Below are positions 9,830-22,383 of a DNA stretch of 63,600 nt, piece by piece (positions within the stretch are counted from its first letter, which is position 1; each line of letters opens with the position of its first letter). Source of the stretch: Gnetum montanum (lineage: Eukaryota; Streptophyta; Gnetopsida; Gnetales; Gnetaceae). A program made the translations under genes and the position numbers. The notes under the pieces were generated by a model. The model had not been told where the DNA came from. It did not search any database and saw only the letters and a program-made list of their open reading frames with translations. The DNA is taken from NCBI GenBank assembly GCA_015680685.1, contig MNCI01020816.1, positions 1 through 63,600 on the forward strand, read 5' to 3'.

Positions 9830-12529
9830 TATGTATCCACCCACAACTTTATATATATATAACGTTAATATGTATGTATATCCTATACATATATTAAGAC
9901 ATGATAATAAAATATGTATATGTTAGAGTATTAGTTTAAATATTAAATTTACATTATCTTAAGTAATCATTACTTATTATGTGTCTTAACTACATTAACT
10001 GGGAATGGAAGTTTAAGTAATCACATAGTAAAAAATTAAATTAGACAACCACATAGTAGAAATTAAGTTTAACAATATGATGATGGAAATTGAACAAGTT
10101 TTGGTTGAGTGGAAATGTTGGTTATTCGAATGGTGGGAATTTCAAATTTTCTTGCACTATATAAAGAGTTGTGATTTTCTTGAAAACACAACATCTTCCA
10201 ATTCAACACTTGAGCAAAAAAGGTAAGAAAAGTATTCTTAGTTTGAAGTAGAAAGTGAGCTTAAGATAGATGGTAGCAAGAAGGCCTTTTATTCCATATG
10301 TAATAATTTTTTATCCAAGGCATGTCATGAGAGCCTTCTGTAGGGCAACTACTCATGGTACATCATCCGAAAGTCCATTCTTACTTTGGATTTCAAATGA
10401 ATTTAGTTTTCTCACTAGCGAATGCTCCATCCATTCGAATGTTTAGGGTAGCTTCCACCAAAGCACCACTAAATTTGAACACCAAGGAGAGTCCAATCAA
10501 GATGATTATTAGGAAGAGGACTTCATGTCTCAAGATATAAAAGCAACTAGGTATGAAGAACCTTAAAAATTAGTAGCCAAAGAGTCAAATGAGAAAGAAA
10601 CAAAGATAGTTGTTGAAAAAAATGGTGAAGCAGACCAAGTAAAAGCTCCAATGAGGAAAGAAGAAGAAAGAAGAGCATTCATCACAAAGGAAATAGAATA
10701 TGATTGAATTAACAACATGAATATCCCTAAAAGGGTTAGCCTAACTATTCTTTCCCTACTACTAAATAGTTTTTAAAAGGCTATGTTTGTACAGTTTCCT
10801 ACTTTTATAAGGGTGAGGCTTTTATACCATGAAACATTAAGTTTGATGGGAATTTTCCTCAAAAAATATTTATGGTTTTGTAAAAATGTTCAATAATTCC
10901 TTGTTTTGGTGATGATTTAGTTGGTGTGAATTAATGAATTATCTTAAACATCTTAATTTTTTAAGAAATTTCAGAAGGGGGAAAGATATGTTAACACAAT
11001 TTTACCATTTTTATGAATCAAAGATGGTTCTTCATAGGCTTTGAGAATTTGATAAAGTTATGCTATGTTGGTTTTGTAAAAAAAATTTGAAGCTAGCCTA
11101 CTAAATAACTTAGACAAGGTAAAGATTTTGAAGATGATATTTTAGTTAAAATATCAAAGAAACATGGAGGAGAATATCAATTTTACATGAGGGATATATC
11201 TAACAAAAGTAACTTATATTTTAATTGGAAATTTGATAAGCTTAGAAAGTTTATTAATCAAGTTCTAAAATTTTCAAATTATCATAACCATTAAAATATT
11301 AAATTTATCATGTGTTGTTGCAATGGGATGTTCAAGAAAAAAATCAAAAACCATGGCATGATGCCTGGAGCTGATTCAGGCTCTAGGACCTTAACAAACA
11401 GATTCAATAATGCCATCATCTCAAATCTACTAACCTCAAAGATTAAACCCTCACATCCTAAAGAAGTAATATTGGCATCCACAACCTAGGCAACTTGAAC
11501 ATGGCTCATATGTGTAGTAGATTTTTTGTTAGGATTGTAATGGCCATGTACATCAAAGCACAAATTTCAACAAGTTTAACAAAATAGGCCATAGGGATCA
11601 TTGCATGGAGCACTAGGCTCCTCTAAGAATTAATGCTTATGGATTCATGGCATCCATAGCCATCAAAAATCAAGTGTTTGCAACAAATTCGCAATTGCAG
11701 AGTCCCTTCAACCATGGATCCCTTGATAGCAAAGTCCTTAGAACCCCTATGATACTTACATTGGACAAGCTCCACCACATTGTTGTATGCCAGTTTCTCA
11801 ACAGAGGGCATAATGAAAAATCATGGCAGAAATGTGTAGAGGATTGGTGGTTGATTACCTATCAACAATGCCACTCACATTGGCAATCAATATGGTGTTG
11901 TTTTCTCTAATCTTTCACATTGCAGAATGGCATTGGAAAATTTAATCAGAAATGATTCACCACTATGCTAATCATGGAGGTATAGAAAATGTTATAAACA
12001 AGTGGTTGCTGCTCTGTAGAGGCACACGACATTAATGGAGTATGTGGAAAATACATCGTGGTTGCTTATTGGCAACTTGGCCACATTTACTATTGCATTT
12101 TACACTCATGATTTCTTTTCCACAAAATTATAGTTTTACATTTTATACATTTGTATTAAAGTTTTGGTATGGAATTAGAAAATGACCAAAAAATAATCAT
12201 AAAATAAAACCATGATATAAAAAAGAATAACAATACAATATAATAATTAAATTTGGAAAATGAAGTTTAGATTGAGGAAACATATGTAATCAGCCATAGA
12301 TTGACTGTCTTGCATTTGTATTTAGGTGACCTAAAATTAAAGAAGGCACCTCAAATTAGAGTTATCCCTACTTTAAAGGCTTAAATTATGTTTTTCCCCA
12401 TAGGAAGATATATTAGAAGGGTTGATGTTCCAAATATGATGAGCTCATATTAAGGATAAAGCCTTAAGAATATTAAGAAAAATAAAATAAAAGATTTATA
12501 AGTTAGTTATTGGGAAAGACACTTGCCAA
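9830..12529. other. Unassigned AT-rich region with LTR-like promoter
   Basis: No gene is supported. A TATA-like TATATAAA (10158-10165) followed by a leader-like stretch suggests an LTR promoter, perhaps of element E or another element. The next kilobase holds short open stretches rich in Lys and Glu (10560-10700) that could be a decayed gag, but no domain is recognisable. From 11290 to 12050 the minus strand has short open stretches (for example 11623-11811) without a recognised family. The remainder to 12529 is AT-rich without visible structure. Confidence 0.4.
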
Positions 12530-12740
12530 CTATGGCTTAAATTTCTCATGGAAGTTATAACTTGTTATGGTGGTAATGAATTAATCCCCTAGATATTTAT
12601 AACACCCTTAAGTTCTCATGATTATTGTAACTATCCTAAGACCACTATAAAAGGGTCTTCAAAGTTAGAATTTAGAGGAGGATTGGGGGGAAAGATACTT
12701 CGAAGAATATTGAAGATTGTAAAGCATGGCTTGCTAAAGA
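12530..12740 (+). repeat. LTR fragment related to the 1240-4145 insertion
   Basis: It contains ACTATAAAAGGGTCTTC followed by GGAGGATTGGGGGGAAAG and GGCTTGCTAAAG, matching in order the minus strand of the insertion at 1240-4145 (TATA box, purine-rich stretch, GGCTTGCTAAAG). I read it as a sense-oriented fragment of the same LTR family, cut on the right by the F1 LTR. Confidence 0.45.
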
Positions 12741-12744
12741 TATC

Positions 12745-13750
12745 AATTAATGCTCTATCATGTTAGCTTAGAAAAATCATAAAAAAAATTAGATCATTAA
12801 GCTAATATTTAGAACCTATTTCTAGTTCTACAAGGTTCTTTGAAATAGCTTTTCCAAGTTAGCATTTTCTATCACACATCCAAAGAAGCTTATTTTTAAA
12901 TGTGAAAAGTTGTGAGAATCAGAAGTTTTCAATTTTCTTTAAAGTGTTCATTTCCATGTTAGCCCAAGAGAGAAGAAAGCTAGAACCAATTTTTAGAACT
13001 ATGTTTCAAACAAGCTACACTAGAAAAGGTATGACACATTTTAAAAAATAAAAGGAGAATTCAAAGCTTATATTGAAAGGGGCTACTATACAAATATGCT
13101 AGAGCTTGTATTGCTACAAAAGTGAGCTAAGCCTCATGAATGAAAACAAGGGTTTTTGGTTGAATCTAAAAGAGCCATTATCTCCAATACTAGCATAGCT
13201 CATTATTTCCATGAGAAGGAGTCATTAGTGCCAAGATGAAATGATACATTTCTTTCTTGTTTGCTAAGTTATTAATGCTTACCTGAAGCTCATACCGCAT
13301 GTAGTAATGGAAGTTTAGATGTAGTAGGTATGGGTTCTTCTTCAGCTACGCTTCTACAAAAAATTCATAATGATTACATCATATTTATTCTCACACTTCT
13401 TCAGCAGATTGATAATGGCTAGAAGAATGACTAGATGAAATGAAGGCTATAAATTAAAGATATTTGGCATAGCTTGAGTATTATGGTTTTTTTGCCCCTT
13501 AGGGTTTCAACTAGAATTTCTTCCTCTTCTTCCTTTGTTTCTTCTATAAAATCTAAGCTTTCTTTTGTTAGAAAGCTTGAAAATATTGAGTCTCTATAAT
13601 TGAAATAAGGCAAACTATTTCCTTATTCTCTATGGTGTGAAAGAGGATTAATGTAACTTCAAGCGTTGTGGTTGAGCTTAGCCAAGATTTGTAAAAGAAG
13701 CCTAGTAAATTTCTTTTGATTAATAAAATTACTTTGCCCCCTAGGATAAG
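12745..13750 (+). repeat. Truncated 5' LTR of copia element F1
   Basis: Collinear with about 31750-32735 of the complete LTR downstream. Shared landmarks are the AGCTTATTTT and AAGTTGTGA stretches, CTTCTATAAAA (TATA at 13545-13550) and the CCCTAGGAT end region. The first 320 bases or so of the LTR, the last 230, the primer site and the start of gag are missing. The sequence jumps from LTR to gag near 13750, so a single deletion of roughly 0.65 kb relative to F2 removed the junction. Confidence 0.75.
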
Positions 13751-15125
13751 CCAATGATTCATCCATAGAAGTGGGAAAAAATCTCTCTAGATTGATAGTA
13801 GCTAAGCTCTATAGTATTCTTTCAGCCTTTGAAATTAGAAAAGGAGGAACCAATTTTTCTAACAATTAGGATCAAATTTCCTTTAGAGCTAAAGATACAA
13901 GAATGAACATAAGGAGGAACCATCAATATCAGATTAAGATTATAATAAGAAGATTGCTAGTCTTGCTAGAAAGCTTAGAAGGCTCAAAAAGATGAAGGCT
14001 ACTAAGAAACTAAGTAAGTCTTTTTCTTGTTATTATTATGGTAAAATAGGTCATATGATTGTTGAGTGTTCAAAGAAGATGAAAGATGAAGAAAATTAAA
14101 AAAAATCAAATGATCAGGTTCAAGCCAAAGAATTTTGATACATGCTTGATAAGTTAAATGCTTAATTAGCTAAAATTCAAAATCAATTAGAGCATTTAGA
14201 AATCAATATAGAAATAAAGAATCTAGAAAATAATTATTTTTCTCATTTTGCTCATGCTGATATAATAGATAATGATTCTAATATTGTTACATATAATTTC
14301 TTTTAATTTATAGCCATGAATAAAGACTATGATTCAACTGATGATTTCAAAATCTTTATGTATACTAATCCAAATGACCAAGGAAATTTTAGTAATATTG
14401 AGACTATAGGTTTAAGTGAAGATGAAGGTAAACCAAACTCATTAGACANCGAAAAATGGCCTCAACAATCATAAATTGTCATCTCACAAATAGGTAAGAG
14501 AATTCTTCCTACTTCAAGAATTTCAATTATTAGGTATGTCCTATTAAAAAAAACTAATTTCTTTCAAGGATATTATTTCCATTGTGAAAATCTAGGACAT
14601 AATGCAAGAAATTATATAACTAGTAAATTTTCTCGTTATGGATCTATGTGATATTCCCATGCTAGTAAGTACTTTTCAAGAAATAATAGAATAAGACAAT
14701 AAGTTTAGAGACCAATCAATAGAAGAGCTCTCTTTGTGCATTTATCCTTAAAAGCTCTTGCATCTCAAAGACATTATTTCTTGAGAGTGGTTGCTCTTAA
14801 CATATAATTGGTCATAGATCAAAATTTGTTACACTAAAACCCTTTAATGGAGAAAAAGTAAGCTTCAATGAAAAAGGTAAAGTTGTTGTAAGAGGTATTT
14901 TCTTGGTTAAAATTCATGATAATTTTTCTCAAGTTCATAATATTTATTTTTTTGATTGTTTACAGTATAACTTGTTAAGCTTAGGGTAGTTTTCAAGAAA
15001 AGGTTATAATATTTGTTTCATAAATGAGAAATGTGTATTAGAGAATAAAGAAAAGGATTTTAAAGCCTACATTACTTGAGTAGAAAATAATTTATATGTT
15101 CTAAATGAGTAGCCTCAATGTCTAA
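13751..15125 (+). pseudogene. F1 gag and protease remnant (Ty1/copia)
   Basis: Gag packages element RNA. Collinear with F2 at 33400-33755 and 46684-48080. Seen: a first zinc knuckle YYYGKIGHMIVEC (about 14030), a Lys/Glu-rich coiled part (14100-14240), a second degraded knuckle with GHNARN (about 14590), and a protease start with ESGCS (about 14785), the SGCS core of copia proteases. A single N at 14449 sits exactly where about 390 bases present in F2 (47014-47405) are missing. The reading frame is cut at 15125 by element C and resumes at 28249. Numerous stops make it dead. Confidence 0.7.
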
Positions 15126-16000
15126 TGATAAAACCAAATTTTTGATCATTATGATATCATAACTACGATATTGTATCAACAATATCATAGCTATGATGTC
15201 ATAGTCCATCCTACATCATTATTGATGTGATGTCTCAACATCTGTGCAACCCTATAGATACCAACACTTGGGTCTAAAATTAACCAATTTTCATTCCAAC
15301 ACTTAGCTAGACTCTTGTAGTATTGTTTTGTAGTTTAGTCATAGAGCAAATGCTCGCAGTGTGGTGTTGAGTGGTTGTATGATATCTTTATTTGAGTGAA
15401 TTGTATTGGACATAGTTAATGACTAACAATAAAGATCAAGATTGTGTTTCATCATTACAAAACCCATTTATTTCTTTTTATGTTTACTTATAATAATTTT
15501 CTTGCACTATTAATTAATAATTTAGATTTCAAGAACTTTATTTCACGTGTTATTAGTAAGAGGAATGGATACAACTACTTTTAAGTGCTAAGTATAGTTA
15601 TCCGGAAATCTAGTAGTGGCATTGCTTTATTTGCTTAGTAGAATACCACTTAGTAATCTTAGTGATAGCTACATGAATCCATGGCATGTACAATAGATAT
15701 CCATTTCATTAGGCTAAGTTAGATTTATGTTTTCTTAGTTAACTAGACTTTGAATTTTATCTTCAACTATGTTTACCATTAGGAGCATTAGGAGGCATAC
15801 AACATCATCCATTGATATGCCTTATTAAGAGTTAAACCATATACTTTAACTTCACTAACTCGAAGTGGGAAGATAAAAATCTCAAACTTAACATCAATTA
15901 CTAGAATAATTACATTATCCATCTATGGATTCCAATTTGGTCACATGTAGATACTCATGACTTTTATAGTAGAGTGTTGGAATACCTCCACCACTCATCA
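15126..16000 (+). repeat. 5' LTR of element C (875 bp)
   Basis: TGATAAAACC to CCACTCATCA. U3 carries ATCATAGCTATGATGTCATAG-type palindromic words and a decayed TATA (TATAGATA, 15253-15260). A poly(A) signal AATAAA is at 15428-15433. Confidence 0.92.
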
Positions 16001-16001
16001 T

Positions 16002-16018
16002 TGGTGCTATTGTCGAGG
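16002..16018 (+). other. Primer binding site of C (tRNA-Asp type)
   Basis: TGGTGCTATTGTCGAGG lies one base after the 5' LTR. It is the Athila-type tRNA-Asp primer site with transition changes; compare the better preserved site at 62669. Confidence 0.75.
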
Positions 16019-16039
16019 ATGTGTCAATTTGTGCTAAGT

Positions 16040-18590
16040 AATTGATCTTATAAAGTTCATTGTGTCAATAATAACAAAGTCCATTCTTACACCTTTAATT
16101 AATTTTAATAACACACACATAACTAAGCATCAAACATGTAATACAACTTCAACACTTGAGAAGAAATTACACTTGCTAAAGAGCTACAAAGAAGTAATGA
16201 CAAAATACATGATGATGATGACTAGAGTTTGCCTATGGAAATATGGATTTCATATGCTTACACTAATCCTTATTATGTTGATTTTACGTTCATATTTCAT
16301 CAAGATAAGTAGATGAGATGGAGAGACTTGTAGGGCAACATCATTTTTCCTCTAAAGCATTCAACACTAGCCATGCTTCAAGCAGGCTTAAGGGGAATGA
16401 ATCTAAGCCATGCACAAGAGGGGTATCATGTGACCAAACACATGAATAAACCATAACAATCCATATAGGCACAAGTACAAAGAGATGCTACTATGGAGAC
16501 AACTCATGAAAATAACAAAGAAAAGAAAGTCAATCCCAACACTGTCTTAGGGGAAATTGATGATGATGAATTTTAGTAGAAAAGATCCACCATAATCTTA
16601 AAGCCCACTTACAAACATCTATTATTTGCATGGAAGAAATTATCAAAGTACAACTACATTTAGTCCTTGTAGATATCCTAAGGAGAGAGGCAAAAAGCCT
16701 CTAAACATAGACAAAGCACCAGGCCTAGAGCTTTTGTGAAATTACAAGGAAATGAATTTTAAAGTCATAGAAGGGGAACTACCTAGCATTGTTCTCCAAC
16801 TACTTTATCTTCCTTACCATCATTAGTGGACTATGACAGAAGGGAATGAAGATTTAGATATCATTATAGGGTGAGACATCAAGCTTTTAATAGGCATGAA
16901 AATTGTGAAAGGCATATTAATGAAGAAGAAGAAGAGTATGAACTATAAAGAGATAGGAATAGGTGAGAAGAAAGAAAGTGATATGAGTACCAATGGGGAT
17001 ATCACTACAACATAGTGTATGAAATCAATGACCATGAAAACCCTTGTTATCCACTTGTAGCATGATCAACATTAGGAAAGTAGTATATATTTGAACCAGG
17101 CATGTGAGAGATAGTCACATCAAGAAATTTTATATGAAAAATATTCCAAAGTTTGAAGTGGATATAATGTAGATCTATGACATCATCTTCAAGAATTTCA
17201 TGATGTCTATTGGTACAAATCATTGGAACCAGAGTTAATCAGAAGATGGAGTACCATGCTTGAACTCTTCAATCAAAAACATCATAGTTATTCAAGGGCA
17301 TCTAATCTCAAAAAGAAAATCTAGGAATGGACGCAAGGAACACACTAATCCCTTGATGTGGTAATGAGAAGAGACTAGTCTCTTTTGCACAAATGCCTAG
17401 GGCATGCATTCTTGCAAAGGAAACAACTTAGGCACATTATTAATGGTCAAAGGACTAAAACTAAAGAACCCCTAGGGTCTATGCCCAAGGAAGACTATCA
17501 AAAATGATTGCCCATTGAATATAAAGCTAATAGATTAGGTGGCAAAGGAGGAAGGTGAGTTGAAAAAGAGAGAATTAGGTAATGAATATAATCAAGATCC
17601 ATCTATCAAAAAAAGAGATGTACAAATATGTGACAATCAATAAGAAGAAATATTGGAAGATGTAATCCAAATGAAAACTCTACCAATTCAAAAATATATC
17701 AATGATATAGTGAATGAGGTGAAAAAGATATTAGACTCAATGGATGAAACGTTCATTGCATCTTTGAAAATCATAGAAGAAAGAACTGAACATGCCTTTA
17801 ATAAGGGCAAGAATTAGAAAAAGAAAAGAGACTATGGACATGAAAAATATAAGTAGAAAGTCAAAGTTTCTTTAGTGGAAAAATATACTAACTCAAGCTT
17901 ATGTACAAGGAAGAATGCAAAGTGTGTTAATATAGACATCTTAAGGGATGTTTCCCTATCATGCCACATTTTCAAGAGTCTAGGGCATATGTGCTTAATC
18001 CAATGTTCATAAGAAAATAGCTGCCAATATGGTTACCTTACCCTCAAGGTAATTTCAAATAGTCCTTTCAACTAGCTTAGTACCTAAGTGAATCTTACCC
18101 TCAATCGTAGGAACAGTACTAGTACTAGTAACAACAACCACAAGCATGGGCAGTGCCACTGCTAAGGAAACAGTATGTATATAGGTAACTAGATTCTTAA
18201 AGATAGTATGTGTAACATCAAATATCTCTAGGGAATACTTCAATTCATACTTTTCAATATTATCCACTTGAGTACAATAGACCTACCAGTTCTAGGATGG
18301 ATTTTAATCCATATGTACATCAACTAGTGGCTAGTACATTAAGTTAACCTTCAAATTCTCTACCACTAGTGTCACCACCAACAATGTAAGGAGAGCTATC
18401 ATCATAGCCACAACAAAAAATTCCACAAGGGTAGTAAACACATAGAAGGAAGTAATCTTAAATGAACCTTAATCTAGAAAATGTTCATTCTTTTGAATGA
18501 GTCTAAGAAAGGTTCAAAGGATAGGGACCCTATCTACTTCAACCCTGTTCAAATACATTCCTCCAAAAAACATGAAGTTTCCACCCTCTA
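16040..18590 (+). pseudogene. Gag of element C
   Basis: Gag forms the particle. The N-terminal domain (YAYTNPYYVDFTFIFHQDK, about 16250) is homologous to the gag starts of B and A2. The Retrotrans_gag-like core has WYKSLEPELIRRWSTMLELF (about 17210-17270). A degraded zinc-binding stretch with LKGCFPIMPHF (about 17945) is followed by a Gln/Pro/Tyr-rich tail. Stops and frameshifts are frequent; most stops are TAG where Gln is expected. The start codon cannot be fixed. Confidence 0.75.
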
Positions 18591-18599
18591 CTAATGCAA

Positions 18600-21366
18600 A
18601 CCTAACAACTATCATGCTCACTTAGATTGTCACACACTAGATAAAGGTAGGAGCACTTCCCCAAAAATGAATAGGCTTGAGAAATCCCTTGGTATACCTT
18701 CAAATTATAGGCCATAAATTATGCAAATCTTTACTTGATTCTAGATTAGTAGTAAACTTGATATCATAAGACATGTACAAGGCCTAGAACCTTCCACCAT
18801 TAAAGAAAAGTAACATTCAACTAGAGCTTGTAGACCATTCAATCATAGTTCCACTTGCATAGATAGATGACATCATCATTACCATTAGTGTCTAGTCTTA
18901 TCCTATTGATTTCCTACTCATTCATGTGGGAAAAAATAAGGGAGATTTCCCTATTATCATGAGAATAGATTAGCTTAGCACTATGGGCACGAAGCTTGGA
19001 ATAATAGACCAATTCTTGGAATTTTTCGAGGATAAAGTTGAAATCATTCAAGGATGTAGAGTTCCATATATCGCATACAATGATAATGGGTGCAATTGCA
19101 GTAGAAAATATGGGCTATTAAATGAGAAATCAACATAGCATGAAAAAGATATGTCAAAGAAAAGTGTATGTAAAGATGCCTATATGTGGCAGCTACTAGA
19201 GATGAAGGCACCAAGTGGCTAGTTATTGATGAAGAAATAGAATAAAAAAGATACATGGAACCAATAATTTAGACCATAAGCACCTATGTGGAGGAAACAA
19301 ACAAGCTAGAACAGTTAAGAAAAAGTCACCCCTATACACATTCAAGCCAAGAGGAAGAAATGGAATGGGGATAGCTTGAGATCATAAATAAATTTGAACT
19401 AGAACCATTGGAGTTAAAGACTCTACCAATAGCACTAGAATATGCTTTTCCAAAGAACAAAAAGCCAATAATCACCAATGCCAACTTGGATAAGATCAAA
19501 AAAATAAATTATTGGAAGTGATTAATAAATGGCCAAAAACATTTTCATGGCCTTATGATGAAATAACTAGCATTGATCCATGCTTTGTCAACATTGAATA
19601 TTCATAGATCCAACTGTTAAGCCACAATGCCAACCACAAAGAAGGTTGAATCCTAAGCTTAAGAAAGTACTAAACTAGGAATTGGAAAAATTACTGAAAG
19701 TAGGATTCATCTACCCCACTGCAAACAATGAATGGTTTAGTCCTTTGGTTATTATTCCAAAGAAGGATGAAAGTGGAAAGTACATATTGATTTTTGGTTA
19801 TTGAACTTTGCAATGTTCAAAGACCACTTTCCTTTGTCATTTGTTGATCAAGTCCTAAATACCATCATAGGACACAAGTACTATAGTTTTCTTGAAAAAT
19901 ATAGTAGATATAACTAGATCCACATTGCACTAGAAGACCAAGAAAAAACTTTGGGTATGTTTTCCTACAAGAAATGCCTTTTGGTCTTTGTAATGTACCT
20001 GCTACTTTTAAAAGATTAGTACTAAGCATATTCCAAAAGAAAATAGGGATATGTGGAGGTATTTATGGATGATTTTTAACTTATGAGCTAGACTTCAAAT
20101 AAGCATTGGACAATTTAGAGTAAGTACTAAAAAGATGTCTAGAGACAAATCTAAAGCTCAATTGGTAGAAAAGCCATCTAATGATCCAAGATGGGATTGT
20201 TCTAGTACATAGAATATCATAAATCCAAAGAAGATCATAGTCATACAAAACATCACCCAAAGGTCACAAACTATCAAAGATGCTACATCATTTCTTGGCC
20301 ACATGGGATATTATAGAAAATTTCTTAAAAATAGCAAAAATTTTGGTAGAAGTAACCAAGAAGAATACATCATTTCAATGGACACAACAATGTGAGAAGG
20401 CATTTGAAACTTTAAAATGGAATTTAATCAAAACACCAATACTTTGAGTTGCAAATTAGTTTAAGCCTTTCCACATCATGACAAATGCTTCAAATTATGC
20501 ATTGGATGTGGTACTATCACAACTAGATGATCCAAAAATGCCATATTACATACATTATGCTAGCATAAGGATCACTGGAGCACAACTCAATTACAACACC
20601 ACAAATAAAGAGCTTATGATAATGGTGTACATGCTAGAAAAATTTAGATACTATGTGCTCAAATATCGAATTATGTCCATATAGATCATAGTGCAATAAG
20701 ATTATTAAAGAATAAACCAATGGTAAGTCTTAGGGTGATCAGATGGTTCATCATATTGTAAGAATTCAACATTACCATGATCAACAAGAAAGGCACAAAA
20801 AATGTAGTAGTAGATCACTTGTCAAGGTTGAGATCAGAACCATAGGACCAAGAGGAATCATTGTCAGATCATTTTCCTGTTGAAAACCTATTCACAAAGA
20901 TAATAATGATTATTAACTCAACAAAGAATCCATGGAATACTAATTATATGATCTAATTGACCACACAAGAGCTTCCTACTTATTGGAGTAGCAAAAAAAG
21001 AGAATAATTTCTTTATGAAGTCAAAAGATATATAACAATAAATGGGAATCTTTACATGATCTATACTAATGGATTAGTACGATGGTGTGTACCAGAAGGT
21101 AATCAATAGAGAGTCCTACAAGATGCACATGAAGGACCATGTGGTGGTCATTATGCTGGGCATAGTACAACACTTAAATTGATGAAGTTAGGTTATTTTT
21201 TTGGCCTACCATATTCCAAGACATTCATAACTTCACTAAATCTTATAAAATATATTAGCAAGATGTAGGAATAATGACTAGAAATGAAGGGTTAGAACAA
21301 TGGATCCAACCATTAAAACCATTTGATATTTGGATAATTAACTTCATCGGGCCTAATCCAATTTAT
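18600..21366 (+). pseudogene. Pol of element C: protease, RT, RNase H, integrase start
   Basis: Protease has LLDSR (18731-18745), the active-site Asp-Ser with Gly changed to Arg. RT (about 19520-20260) shows MPFGLCNVPATF (about 19975) and FMDD (20062-20073), the Athila form of the catalytic box. RNase H (about 20470-20840) starts MTNASNYALDVVL and is open for 68 codons. The integrase linker and zinc finger (20960-21280) and the start of the catalytic core (IINFIGP, about 21335) follow. The frame ends at 21366, where minisatellite-rich DNA replaces the rest of integrase. It cannot have integrated itself after that change; it was presumably intact when it entered F1. Confidence 0.82.
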
Positions 21367-21500
21367 AAGGGTGTAGGACAATTTGGCTGAACCTGGCCTA
21401 ATCAACATATATGAGGAGAGGTAGCGTTCCCCTTGGGAGCACCTTGCATGGTTAAGAGACCTCTCATAGGAGAGCACTTGTGATAGTGCTCTCCCTCAAG

Positions 21501-21616
21501 ACCAACTGTTGGCCAAATAGACCCTCATGACCAAGTGTTGGCCAAATGGACCCTTGTGACCAATTGTAGGCAAAACGGACCCTCGTGACCAATGGTTGGC
21601 CCAAAGAACCCTCACG
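21501..21616 (+). repeat. 29-bp tandem repeat, four copies
   Basis: Units start at 21501, 21530, 21559 and 21588, each beginning ACCAA and containing TTGGCCAAA-like sequence and GACCCTC. There are no unique spacers, so it is not a CRISPR array. Confidence 0.9.
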
Positions 21617-21699
21617 ACCAAATTTACAAGGGTGTAGGATGGTTTGGCTGAACCTTGCTGAATCAACATGTATGGGGAGAGGTAGTGTTCTCCCTGGAA

Positions 21700-22383
21700 G
21701 CACCACATGGTGCTCTCGCGAGAGTGCTCTCCATGGGAGCACTTCGTAAAGCTATGCTGGCAAGAGAACCTCATGTAATGCTTGTGATAGTTTTCTCCCT
21801 AGGAGTGCCTCATGCTGTGCACATGATGGTGTTCTCTTTGGGAGCATCCTTCCTAACAGATCCTTGCATTGTGCATTTGAGAGCATTCTCCATGAGAGAG
21901 CCCTCATTAAGAGCATTCTCTCAAAAAGCACTCTCCCTAAGAGTGGCCTCCCTTAAATTGTTCTCTCTGAGAACACCCTCCTTGAGAGTGTTCTTCATGA
22001 GAGTGTCCTCCTTCAGCATGCTCAATGTGAGGGTGCTCTCTATGGGAGCACCCTCCTTGAGAGCATTCTCCCTAAGAGCATTGTCCTTGATAGCATTCTC
22101 CCTGAGGTCTTCTCCTCGAGAACACCTTATGCTACACACATGAGAGGATTCGAGAGTGCCCTCATTGAGAGCGTTCTCCTCGAGAGTGCCCTCCCTAAGA
22201 GTGTTCTCCTAAGATCATCCTCTGTTAGGGTAGCCTCCTTGAGAGCGCTCTGCACTACACATGTAAGAGTATTCTCCTTGAGAGCACCCTCATTAAGAGC
22301 ATTCTCTTGGAGAGTGCCCTCCCTAAGGATGCCTTCCCCAAGAGCATTCTCCCTAAGAGTGGCCTCCCTGAGAGTGTTCTCCT
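21700..22383 (+). repeat. 15-bp minisatellite, tens of diverged units
   Basis: The consensus is close to TTCTCCYTRAGAGCR. The best stretches are 21900-22110 and 22270-22383, where the 15-base phase holds without slippage over several units. The + strand frame gives SLRAF-like pentapeptides and the minus strand gives ENALR/KEGVL-like pentapeptides. Confidence 0.85.

Larger units (their letters stand above)
21367..22383. repeat. Minisatellite-rich insertion replacing C integrase
   Basis: Between the integrase core start and the T-rich spacer lies about 1 kb of tandemly built DNA. An 80-bp segment with AGGGTGTAGGA occurs twice (about 21365 and 21625). A 29-bp unit occurs four times (21501-21616). 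From about 21700 to 22383 a 15-bp unit like TTCTCCCTAAGAGCA is repeated with variation. It is GC-richer than its surroundings. Because 15 is a multiple of 3, long frames with five-residue periodicity appear on both strands (21655-22143 +, 21921-22139 -). I treat these as by-products, not genes. No target duplication or mobile-element ends were seen. Confidence 0.8.

Noticed and set aside
11623-11811. Possible host gene fragment on the minus strand
   Set aside because: Short, no recognisable family, neighbouring frames broken; left as unassigned.
21501-21616. CRISPR-like regular repeats
   Set aside because: The 29-bp units are directly adjacent without unique spacers, and the setting is a plant retrotransposon.
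21921-22139. Minus-strand pentapeptide-repeat protein
   Set aside because: Arises from a 15-bp minisatellite read in frame; no start context, no homologue in relatives, and the opposite strand is equally open.
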